DNA from: Leifsonia sp. ku-ls
GTDB taxonomy: Bacteria; Actinomycetota; Actinomycetes; Actinomycetales; Microbacteriaceae
Assembly (NCBI GenBank): GCA_003367665.1
Contig: QKXI01000015.1
Coordinates: forward strand, 1-64,000
Direction: 5' to 3'
DNA: 64,000 nt
Shown: positions 20,349 through 31,646 of the stretch, one piece after another
How positions within the stretch are numbered: the first letter of the stretch is position 1
Layout of the letters: the number at the start of each line of letters is the position of its first letter
The notes under the pieces: model-generated
The model's database searches: none
Told to the model about the DNA's origin: nothing
Seen by the model: the letters and a program-made list of their open reading frames with translations, nothing else
Program-made: the position numbers and the translations under genes

Positions 20349-21019
20349 GCGACACCAGCGACACCCCTCGCGGGGCCGACCAGGGCGCCGAGCTCGAGCA
20401 GCAGGCGGCCGCGGCCGAGGAGTTCGAGAAGTCGGCGCCGGAGGACCGCGCCACCGAGGGGCCGCTCGACGAGAGCGAGGCCAACCCGGTGCGTCCGTAC
20501 GTCGACCTCGGCGGTGTCAAGATCCTGCCGCGCGAGGGCCTGCACCTGCGCCTGGAGGTCGAGGAGGAGACCCAGCGCGTCGTCGCCGTCGGCCTCGACT
20601 ACGCCAACTCGACGCTGCAGGTGCAGCCGTTCGCCGCACCGCGGTCGACGGGGCTGTGGCACGAGATCCGCGAGCAGATCACCGACCAGATCCAGCGCCA
20701 GGGCGGGCGCGTGTCCGAGCGCGACGGCGCGTTCGGACCGGAGCTGGTCGCCGAGATCCCGGTGGCGGCCGAGCCGGGCGGACCGGTGGAGACCCGGGTC
20801 GCCCGCTTCGTCGGCGTCGACGGACCCCGCTGGTTCCTCCGCGGCGTGATCGCGGGCGACGCGGCCGTGAAGCCGGAGGCCGCCGCGCTGGTCGAGGACC
20901 TGTTCCGCAGCATCGTCGTCGTGCGCGGCTCGGTGCCGATGCCGCCGCGCGACCTCATCCCGCTGCGCATGCCGGCCGCTCCGACGGCGGGCGGCGAGAA
21001 CGACTACTCCTCTCTTTAA
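20345..21019 (+). CDS. DUF3710 domain protein
   Basis: This 224-residue soluble protein matches DUF3710, found next to dut throughout actinobacteria. It starts with an acidic low-complexity stretch of about 45 residues; the conserved domain includes RPYVDLGGVKILPREGL and GVDGPRWFLRGVIAG. The function is unknown. The GTG at 20345 overlaps the dut stop, so translation is coupled. DUF3159 follows 9 bases later. Confidence 0.85.
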   Translation: MSDTSDTPRGADQGAELEQQAAAAEEFEKSAPEDRATEGPLDESEANPVRPYVDLGGVKILPREGLHLRLEVEEETQRVVAVGLDYANSTLQVQPFAAPRSTGLWHEIREQITDQIQRQGGRVSERDGAFGPELVAEIPVAAEPGGPVETRVARFVGVDGPRWFLRGVIAGDAAVKPEAAALVEDLFRSIVVVRGSVPMPPRDLIPLRMPAAPTAGGENDYSSL

Positions 21020-21028
21020 GGCGTCACC

Positions 21029-21844
21029 ATGACCGATCACGACCGGCCGGACCCCACGACCGGCGGACCGCGGGCCGACGCGGGCGACCCCGCGAGCGGC
21101 GCCGGCACACCCGGAAGCGGCGAGGCGTCCGCTCCCGGCCTCGGCGACAGCATCGCGGCGGCCGCACGCCGCTCGGGGCTCGGCCAGCTGACCGAGTCCG
21201 ACGGCTCGACCGGCGCCGCCCTGCTCGGCGCCCTCGGCGGCGTGCGCGGACTGTGCGAGACGATCCTGCCCGGGCTCGTCTTCCTCGTGCTGTTCACGTT
21301 CACGCAGAACGTGCCGCTCTCGATCGTCGCCTCGGTCGCCGTGGCCGTCGTCTTCACGGTCGTGCGCATCGTCGGCAAGACGCCGGTCACGCAGGCGATG
21401 GCCGGCCTGATCGGCGTCGGCATCTCGGCGATCCTCGCCCTCATCACCGGACGCGGCGAGGACAACTTCCTGCTCGGGATCTGGACCAACGCCGCGTACG
21501 CCGCCGGCATCCTGATCTCCATCCTGGTGCGCTGGCCCGTCATCGGCCTCGCCGCCGGCTACCTGATGGGCGACGGCGTGGCGTGGCGCCGCGACAAGCG
21601 GAAGTTCCGCGTCATGCAGGCGCTGACCTTCCTGTGGTTCCTGCTCTTCGCGGCGCGGCTCGTGGTGCAGGTGCCGCTGTACCTGGCGCACACCGATGCC
21701 GCCACGAGCGCGCTGGCTCTGACCAAGCTGCTCATGGGCGTCCCGCTCTACGCACCCCTGCTGCTGGTCACCTGGTTCGTGGTGAAGGGCCAGTTCCCGC
21801 AGAAGCCCGCCGAGGGCACCCGACGGACGACGTCGGCGGGGTAG
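21029..21844 (+). CDS. DUF3159 integral membrane protein
   Basis: This 271-residue protein has a disordered N-terminal 45 residues, then about five to six hydrophobic segments from residue 70 on, including GLCETILPGLVFLVLFTFT. It matches DUF3159, a conserved actinobacterial membrane family of unknown function in the dut-DUF3710 operon. Confidence 0.83.
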   Translation: MTDHDRPDPTTGGPRADAGDPASGAGTPGSGEASAPGLGDSIAAAARRSGLGQLTESDGSTGAALLGALGGVRGLCETILPGLVFLVLFTFTQNVPLSIVASVAVAVVFTVVRIVGKTPVTQAMAGLIGVGISAILALITGRGEDNFLLGIWTNAAYAAGILISILVRWPVIGLAAGYLMGDGVAWRRDKRKFRVMQALTFLWFLLFAARLVVQVPLYLAHTDAATSALALTKLLMGVPLYAPLLLVTWFVVKGQFPQKPAEGTRRTTSAG

Positions 21845-21866
21845 GACGGGCGCACGAGGGGGACGG

Positions 21867-24242
21867 ATGCCGGAGGTGGGGACGCGCGACGGGCTGACCG
21901 CCGCAGAGGTGGCGCAGCGCGTGGCCGACGGCCGCGTCAACACCCAGACGCAGCCGAGCTCGCGCTCGTTCGGCGACATCCTCCGCGAGAACATCTTCAC
22001 GCTGTTCAATGGCATCCTCACCGCGTGCTTCGTCGCCGTTGTGCTGCTCGGCGACCTGCGCGACGGGTTCTTCTTCGGCATCGTCGTCGTCAACGCCCTC
22101 ATCGGCATCGTGCAGGAGTACCGGGCCAAGCGCGTGCTCGACCGGGCCGCCCTGCTGGCCGCGCCGCACAGCCGCGTACGCCGCGACGGGCAGGTCGTGA
22201 CGGTGGCGCTCGAAGACGTGGTGCTCGACGACCTGCTCGTCCTGCGCCCCGGCGACCAGGTCCCCGCCGACGCCGTCGTGGTGGAGAGCACCGGCCTCAG
22301 CCTCGACGAGTCGATGCTCACCGGGGAGTCGGACCCGGTGTTCAAGGACGAGGACGCCCCGCTCCTGTCCGGCTCGCACGTCGTGACCGGCACGGGCCTC
22401 GCGGTGGTCACCGCGGTCGGAGCCGACTCCTATGCGAGCCGGCTGACCAGCGAGATCCGCAAGCACTCGCTCGTGCGGTCGGAGCTGCGGGAGGCGACCA
22501 ACCGCATCCTGGTGTATCTCTCCTGGGTGCTCGGGCCGCTCATCCTGGTGACCCTGGTCGGCCGGGTGCTCACCTACGGCGGGTTCTCGGAGGTGTTCGT
22601 CGACGACCGCTGGCGGCGCGCGCTCCTGGACGCGGTTGCGGCGGTCGTCGGGATGATCCCCGAGGGCCTCGTGCTGCTGACCAGCCTCGCCTTCGGGGTC
22701 GCCGCCATCCAGTTGGCCTCGCGCAAGGTGTTGGTGCAGGAGCTCGCCGCCGTCGAGGTGCTGGCCCGCGTCGACGTGCTGTGCCTGGACAAGACCGGAA
22801 CGCTGACCACGGGCGAGCTGGCCCTGCATGGCACGGAGCCGCTGTGCGCGCCGGAGGGGGAGGAGCTGGCCGAGATCGCGCTCGCCGCCTTCGGCTCGGA
22901 CGAGGCCGGCAACGCCACCTCGGGCATCCTCGGCTCGCGGTTCCGCAGCGACCGCTTCTCCGTGACGCGTCGCATCCCGTTCTCCTCCGCGACGAAGTAC
23001 AGCGCTCTCGCCATGACGGTCGACGGCGAGGACAGCGCGTGGGTGCTCGGCGCGCCGGAGCGCGTGCTCGAGGCGCACCCGGAGCAGCTGGCGCGCGCGA
23101 CGGAGCTCGCGGCGAGCGGGCTGCGCACGCTGGCGCTCGCGCGAGCGGTCGACCCGCTGCCCGCGGAGGTGCACACGCCGTTGTCCGGGGTTCGCGTGGA
23201 GCCGGCGCTGCTCGTGCTGCTCGCGGAGACCCTGCGCCCGGAGGCGCGCGACACGCTCGGCTACTTCCGGGAGCAGGCCGTGCGGGTCGTCGTCATGTCA
23301 GGCGACAATCCGGTCACCGTCGCGGCCATCGCGCGTGAGCTGCAGCTGGAGGGCGAGGCCGTGGACGCGTCCACCCTGCGCACCGACGAGCAGCTGGCCG
23401 ACGCCCTGGAGACGGCGAGCGTGCTCGGCCGGGTGAGTCCCGACCAGAAGCGGGCCGCGGTGCGGCTGCTCAAGGAGCGCGGTCGCACCGTCGCGATGAC
23501 CGGCGACGGCGTCAACGACGCCATGGCGGTGAAGGACGCCGACCTCGGCATCGCGATGGGCACAGGAACGGCCGCGACCAAGGCCGTCTCGCGCGTGGTG
23601 CTGCTAGACGACCGGTTCGACCGGCTGCCCGAGGTGCTCGCCTCGGGACGCCGGGTGATCGCCAACGTCGAACGCGTGTCCAACATCTTCCTGGCCAAGA
23701 CGACGTACGGAATCCTGCTCGCGCTGGTGAGCGCGGTGGTGCTGTGGCCGTTCCCCTTCCTGCCGCGGCAGCTGACCCTCGTGTCGACACTCGCCATCGG
23801 CATCCCGTCCTTCTTCCTCGCGCTCGCGCCGAACAAGCGCATCTACACGCCCGGGGTGCTCGGCCGTATCCTGCGCTACTCGGTCCCGACCGGCCTGATC
23901 GCCGGGGTGACCGCGATCGTGGCGTACGCGCCGCTCTACGGCGCCGTCCCGCTGCACGAGGCGCGCAGCGTCACCACCGTCGCGCTGTTCTGCGTCTCGC
24001 TGTGGATTCTGTGCGTGCTCACCCGGCCGCTCACCGGAGCGCGCTGGCTGCTCCTGGCGGCGGTCGCCGTCGCGTTCGTGCTGGTGTGCGTGCTCCCGTT
24101 CACCGCGTCGTTCTTCGAGATGCACGTCGCGCTGGACGGCGCGCTCGCCTGGGGCGTGCTCGTGGGCGCCGCCGGGGCCGCGGGCGTCGAGCTGTTCTAC
24201 CGGTTCGCGAAGCGGCGCGCGCTGGTCTTCGACCGGCTCTGA
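21867..24242 (+). CDS. P-type cation ATPase, CtpE-like
   Basis: This 791-residue pump couples ATP hydrolysis to cation transport. The phosphorylation motif DKTGTLTTGE, the actuator LTGESDP, the TM4 motif IPEGLVLLTS and the hinge MTGDGVNDAMAVKDAD are all present. There is no N-terminal metal-binding domain and no CPC motif, which argues against a copper or zinc pump. The PEGL motif and overall layout resemble mycobacterial CtpE, reported to carry calcium; substrate assignment is by resemblance. It follows DUF3159 by 22 bases and may be in the same transcript. Confidence 0.87.
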   Translation: MPEVGTRDGLTAAEVAQRVADGRVNTQTQPSSRSFGDILRENIFTLFNGILTACFVAVVLLGDLRDGFFFGIVVVNALIGIVQEYRAKRVLDRAALLAAPHSRVRRDGQVVTVALEDVVLDDLLVLRPGDQVPADAVVVESTGLSLDESMLTGESDPVFKDEDAPLLSGSHVVTGTGLAVVTAVGADSYASRLTSEIRKHSLVRSELREATNRILVYLSWVLGPLILVTLVGRVLTYGGFSEVFVDDRWRRALLDAVAAVVGMIPEGLVLLTSLAFGVAAIQLASRKVLVQELAAVEVLARVDVLCLDKTGTLTTGELALHGTEPLCAPEGEELAEIALAAFGSDEAGNATSGILGSRFRSDRFSVTRRIPFSSATKYSALAMTVDGEDSAWVLGAPERVLEAHPEQLARATELAASGLRTLALARAVDPLPAEVHTPLSGVRVEPALLVLLAETLRPEARDTLGYFREQAVRVVVMSGDNPVTVAAIARELQLEGEAVDASTLRTDEQLADALETASVLGRVSPDQKRAAVRLLKERGRTVAMTGDGVNDAMAVKDADLGIAMGTGTAATKAVSRVVLLDDRFDRLPEVLASGRRVIANVERVSNIFLAKTTYGILLALVSAVVLWPFPFLPRQLTLVSTLAIGIPSFFLALAPNKRIYTPGVLGRILRYSVPTGLIAGVTAIVAYAPLYGAVPLHEARSVTTVALFCVSLWILCVLTRPLTGARWLLLAAVAVAFVLVCVLPFTASFFEMHVALDGALAWGVLVGAAGAAGVELFYRFAKRRALVFDRL

Positions 24243-24254
24243 CCGTGGTAGATT

Positions 24255-24272
24255 TATCTCGACGTCAAGATA
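24255..24272. promoter_or_regulatory. Palindromic operator candidate upstream of acnA
   Basis: An 18-base near-palindrome (TATCTCGACGTCAAGATA, 16 of 18 positions symmetric) lies 111 bases before the aconitase start. It looks like a dimeric repressor site; I cannot name the regulator. Confidence 0.5.
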
Positions 24273-24290
24273 CTTTCTGGTAACGAAGAA

Positions 24291-24303
24291 TTAGGCTTAC
24301 CTT
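24291..24303. promoter_or_regulatory. Partial DtxR/IdeR-type iron box upstream of acnA
   Basis: TTAGGCTTACCTT resembles the right-hand part of the 19-base iron box of DtxR/IdeR regulators (TTAGGTTAGGCTAACCTAA); the left part is not conserved. Iron control of aconitase would be sensible since the enzyme carries a 4Fe-4S cluster. This is a weak match. Confidence 0.35.
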
Positions 24304-24382
24304 GCTGGAAAGGCGCTTCGACGGACGACGAAGATGGACGAGGCGTGCGTGGACATCGCCTGCCGATGAAGGAGAGGGCATT

Positions 24383-27211
<2,829 letters not shown>

Positions 27212-27231
27212 CGGGAGAGCATGTGAACGGA

Positions 27232-27258
27232 GACCCCGACACCGTCGGGTGTCGGGGC
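27232..27258. terminator. Hairpin between acnA and the Abi-like gene
   Basis: Complementary arms of the type CCCCGACAC / GTGTCGGGG around a short loop lie in the 48-base gap between the convergent genes, 20 bases past the acnA stop. No strong U-tract is seen. Confidence 0.6.
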
Positions 27259-27259
27259 C

Positions 27260-27946
27260 TCAGTTCGTCCGGGCGAACTCGGGCCAGTCGGCGTAGAAGT
27301 CGTCGAGGGCGGGGGAGAGGGGCTCGTGCTCGACGAACCAGCGGCGGGCCACCGGGCTGATGCTGTTGAGCACATCGCGCATCGCCTTGCGCTTCCCGCG
27401 GAGATCGAGTCCGAAGATCGGTTCGTGATGGGCGATGCGGTTGCGGAAGTCGTTGACGATGCCGACGGAGGACGCGATCTGGTCAGGTCTGATGTCGTGC
27501 CGATTGGGGAACGCGTGCTGGAGCGCCTGGTCCCAGAGGAGCTGCTTCGCCGGGTGCCGCAGAGAGGGAAGCATGTAGCGCCACACCCCGAGAGAGCATT
27601 GGGCGACGACGTCGTCGTGAGTGACCGGGCGCCGTCCCCGAACGGCACGGCGCGCGTCCTGTCGCGCGAGATTCAGCCGATCGACGGTGAGCACCGACCT
27701 GAGCAGTGGATTCGGCTCGATGCTCCATTCGCGGACGCCGAGGACGGCCTCGTTCCAGCTGCGCAGCTGGCGATCGAGGGCATTGCGGAGGACGACTTCG
27801 AAGTAGTGGACGGCCGTATGCGCTGCACCGCTGACGTGCGCATTGGCGCGGTAGAGCCGAAGCGCACGCGCCCGGTCGCCTGGACACGGGGCGAGGTAGG
27901 TCGACATTCGCGGTTCGCTCAAATGTGTCACGATGTCGACAGCCAT
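27260..27946 (-). CDS. Abi-like protein with HEPN-type motif
   Basis: This 228-residue soluble protein resembles the Abi_2 (AbiD/AbiF) group. It has an all-helical composition and the HEPN-type motif RNRIAHHEP at residues 168-176, in which Arg-x4-His is the usual RNase signature. An upstream segment HTAVHYFEVVLRNALDRQL matches the first conserved helix of the family. Such proteins are linked to phage abortive infection or toxin activity; here no antitoxin or phage gene adjoins it. Base composition is visibly lower in GC than neighbours, suggesting acquisition. The start could also be the ATG 13 codons in (27907). Confidence 0.7.
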   Translation of the reverse strand: MAVDIVTHLSEPRMSTYLAPCPGDRARALRLYRANAHVSGAAHTAVHYFEVVLRNALDRQLRSWNEAVLGVREWSIEPNPLLRSVLTVDRLNLARQDARRAVRGRRPVTHDDVVAQCSLGVWRYMLPSLRHPAKQLLWDQALQHAFPNRHDIRPDQIASSVGIVNDFRNRIAHHEPIFGLDLRGKRKAMRDVLNSISPVARRWFVEHEPLSPALDDFYADWPEFARTN

Positions 27947-28006
27947 TCCAGAAGCGTAGTAATGTCGTCATGAAAACGCCGAGCACCATCAACGGCGTCA
28001 CGCTCT

Positions 28007-28034
28007 CAGCGGCCCGGGTTCTCCCGGGCCGCTG
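28007..28034 (+). terminator. Strong hairpin in the dxs upstream region
   Basis: A perfect 12-base stem with a TTCT loop (28007-28018 with 28023-28034), followed by TGTCTTT, lies 134 bases before the dxs start. No plus-strand gene ends here, so it is either a terminator for a short upstream transcript, an attenuator, or a stabilising hairpin. The rest of the 221-base divergent gap shows nothing recognisable apart from the dxs -10 box. Confidence 0.5.
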
Positions 28035-28154
28035 TGTCTTTCCGGGGCCGGTTGCGTTTCCGGAGCCCGTTGCGGCCAGCAGGAGGACATTCGCCGTTCG
28101 TCAAGGGGACCCCCCGAATGCGTCGTTCCGAGCGTCTCTTCATACCGGCGCGCC

Positions 28155-28160
28155 TAGACT
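28155..28160 (+). promoter_or_regulatory. Leaderless -10 box for dxs
   Basis: TAGACT lies 7 bases before the dxs ATG at 28168. Confidence 0.45.
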
Positions 28161-28167
28161 CGAAGGC

Positions 28168-30126
28168 ATGGGCATCCTCGAGACGATCCACGGCCCCCGC
28201 GACCTCGACCGGTTGACCGAGCAGGAGCTCGTGCAGCTGGCCGGCGAGGTCCGGGCGTTCCTCGTCGCCAACGTGGCGAAGACCGGTGGCCACCTCGGGC
28301 CCAACCTCGGCGTCGTCGAGACCACCATCGCCATCCACCGGGTCTTCGACTCGCCGCGTGACGCCATCGTGTTCGACACCGGGCACCAGTCGTACGTGCA
28401 CAAGCTGCTCACCGGGCGCCAGGACTTCTCCAAGTTGCGGCAGCGCGGCGGCATGGCCGGGTACCCGCAGCGTTCCGAGTCCGAGCACGACATCGTCGAG
28501 AGCTCGCACGCCTCCTCGTCGCTCTCGTGGGCGGACGGCATCTCCCGTGCCTTCGAGCTGACCGGTCAGCGGGACCGGCACGTCGTCGCGGTCGTCGGCG
28601 ACGGCGCCCTCACCGGCGGAATGACGTGGGAGGCGCTCAACAACATCTCCGACGACAACAACCGCCGGCTGATCATCGTCGTCAACGACAACGGCCGCTC
28701 GTACGCGCCCACCATCGGCGGCATGGCGCGGTTTCTCAACACCGTCCGCACCAGGAAGACCTACCGCAACCTGTACCTCAGCTCGCAGCGCGCGTTCGAC
28801 AAGCTGGGCACGCCCGGCCGCTCCTTCTATCGCGGCGTGCGCGGCGGCCTGCACGGCTTCCTCAGCCGGTTCTCCAACAACGAGGCGCTGTACTCGAACC
28901 TCGACATCAAGTACATCGGGCCGGTGCACGGCCACGACATCGAGGCGATGGAGGAGGCGCTGCGGCAGGCGAAGAACTACGGGGCACCGGTCATCGTCCA
29001 CGCCATCACCCAGAAGGGCCGCGGCTACGAGCCGGCGCTGCGCGACGCGGCCGACCAGTTCCACTCCGTCGGGCAGATCGACCCGGAGACGGGCGAGCCG
29101 ATGGGGGCATCCGGCAGCACGGGATGGACCGACGTGTTCGCCGACGAGATCGTGCGCCTGGCCGAGAAGAACCCGAAGATCGTGGGCATCACAGCGGCCA
29201 TGCTGCGACCGACCGGGCTGCACAGGCTCGCCGAGCGGTTCCCCGAGCGCGTGCACGACGTCGGCATCGCCGAGCAGCACGCGGCCACCAGCGCGGCCGG
29301 TCTCGCGTTCGGCGGCCTGCATCCCGTCGTCGCGATCTACGCCACGTTCATGAACCGCGCGTTCGACCAGGTGCTGATGGATGTCGGCCTGCACAAGGCG
29401 GGCGTCACCTTCGTGCTCGACCGCGCCGGGGTGACCGGGCCGGACGGGCCGAGCCACCACGGCATCTGGGACCTCGCGATCCTGCAGGTGGTGCCGAACA
29501 TCCGCCTCGCCGCGCCGCGCGACGGCACCCGGTTCCGCGAGGAGCTGGCGGAGGCCGTGGCGGTCGACGACGCGCCGACCGTGCTGCGGTTCCCGAAGGG
29601 CGCCGTGCAGCCCGACATCGACGCCGTGCGCCGCCTTCACGACGGCGTGGACGTGCTGCGCGAGGGCGAGCGCAAGGACGTGCTGCTCGTCACCGTCGGA
29701 CCGATGGCCGACCTCGGACTCAAGGTGGCCGATCGGCTGGCCGCGCAGGGCATCGGCGCGACCGTGGTCGACCCGCGCTGGGTGGTGCCGGTGCCGAAGA
29801 GCATCCTGTCGCTGGCGGCCGAGCACCGGATCGTCGTGACCATCGAGGACGGCATCCGGGTCGGCGGCATCGGCACGCGCGTGCGGCAGGACCTCCGCGA
29901 GGCCGGCATCGACACCGCGGTGGACGAGCTCGGCCTGCCCGACGCGTTCATCGACCACGCCTCCCGCGACCAGATCCTCGAGGACGCCGGCCTCACGCCG
30001 CAGAAGATCGCCCGCGACCTCGTCGCCCAGGTGCTCGGCAGCCGCGTCCCGATCGCGCGCCCGCTGCCCGAGGAGGCCGCCGTCCCGGCCGACGAGCCCG
30101 CCCCCGCGAAGAAGCGCCGCGCCTGA
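28168..30126 (+). CDS. dxs: 1-Deoxy-D-xylulose-5-phosphate synthase
   Basis: This thiamine-diphosphate enzyme joins pyruvate and glyceraldehyde-3-phosphate in the first step of the MEP isoprenoid pathway. The TPP-binding motif runs from GDGALTGGMTWEALN to VVNDN. The catalytic glutamate region reads GIAEQHAATSAAGLAFGGL. HLGPNLGVVE near residue 40 is typical of Dxs. Length is 652 residues with a short Ala/Pro/Lys tail. The frame is open upstream, but the ATG at 28168 (MGILETIHGPRDL) matches the family start and has a -10 box 7 bases before it. Confidence 0.95.
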   Translation: MGILETIHGPRDLDRLTEQELVQLAGEVRAFLVANVAKTGGHLGPNLGVVETTIAIHRVFDSPRDAIVFDTGHQSYVHKLLTGRQDFSKLRQRGGMAGYPQRSESEHDIVESSHASSSLSWADGISRAFELTGQRDRHVVAVVGDGALTGGMTWEALNNISDDNNRRLIIVVNDNGRSYAPTIGGMARFLNTVRTRKTYRNLYLSSQRAFDKLGTPGRSFYRGVRGGLHGFLSRFSNNEALYSNLDIKYIGPVHGHDIEAMEEALRQAKNYGAPVIVHAITQKGRGYEPALRDAADQFHSVGQIDPETGEPMGASGSTGWTDVFADEIVRLAEKNPKIVGITAAMLRPTGLHRLAERFPERVHDVGIAEQHAATSAAGLAFGGLHPVVAIYATFMNRAFDQVLMDVGLHKAGVTFVLDRAGVTGPDGPSHHGIWDLAILQVVPNIRLAAPRDGTRFREELAEAVAVDDAPTVLRFPKGAVQPDIDAVRRLHDGVDVLREGERKDVLLVTVGPMADLGLKVADRLAAQGIGATVVDPRWVVPVPKSILSLAAEHRIVVTIEDGIRVGGIGTRVRQDLREAGIDTAVDELGLPDAFIDHASRDQILEDAGLTPQKIARDLVAQVLGSRVPIARPLPEEAAVPADEPAPAKKRRA

Positions 30127-30150
30127 CCTCTCCGCGCCGGGATGGGGCGG

Positions 30151-30181
30151 TTGACTTCGAGTGCGCTCGAAGTTTTAGGGT
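30151..30181 (+). promoter_or_regulatory. MerR-type promoter and operator
   Basis: TTGACT (30151-30156) and TAGGGT (30176-30181) are 19 bases apart, the long spacer typical of MerR-controlled promoters. Inside the spacer lies the inverted repeat CTTCGAG-TGCG-CTCGAAG (30155-30172). The -10 ends 6 bases before the merR ATG, so the transcript is probably leaderless. Confidence 0.8.
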
Positions 30182-30187
30182 GACGGT

Positions 30188-30588
30188 ATGACCGACACAC
30201 GGACGGAGGCGATGTCGATCTCCGACGTCGCCGAACGGACCGGGCTCACCACCCACACGCTGCGCTACTACGAGCGGGAGGGGCTCATGCTCACCCCGGT
30301 CGGGCGCGCGTCCTCCGCCCACCGCCGCTACACGGAGGCGGACGTCACCTGGGTGACGTTCCTCACCAAGCTGCGCTCGACGGCCATGCCGATCGCGACC
30401 ATGCGCGAGTACGTCGTGCTCGCTCGGCAAGGGGAGCGCACGGAGGCCGCCCGGCTGGAGCTGCTGCTCCGCCATCGGATCGCCGTGGTGCGGCAGCTGG
30501 AGGAGATGACGGCGAGCCTCGCGGCCATCGACTACAAGATCGACCTGTACCGGAGCAACGCCGGCCGGGTCACGGAAGGGAACGACGC

Positions 30589-30592
<4 letters not shown>
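30188..30592 (+). CDS. MerR family transcriptional regulator
   Basis: This 134-residue regulator has an N-terminal winged helix ([25 protein letters not shown]) and a short helical dimerisation tail. There are no cysteine metal ligands, so it is of the organic-signal or redox type rather than a metal sensor. It overlaps the aldo/keto reductase gene by 4 bases (ATGA) and its own promoter carries a fitting operator, so it probably controls itself and the reductase. Confidence 0.88.
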
Positions 30593-31569
<977 letters not shown>

Positions 31570-31584
31570 CCCAGGCCCACGTCA

Positions 31585-31643
31585 ACAGCTCCGGAGTTCT
31601 TCGAGCGATCCGACCGGATCCGCGCGAAGAACTCCGGAGCTGT
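31585..31643. terminator. Long palindrome between the reductase and fadB
   Basis: Perfect 19-base arms (31585-31603 and 31625-31643) surround a centre that is itself an inverted repeat (GATCC-GACC-GGATC). It lies in the convergent gap and ends 3 bases from the fadB stop codon. No U-tract; probably bidirectional. Confidence 0.7.
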
Positions 31644-31646
31644 CTG

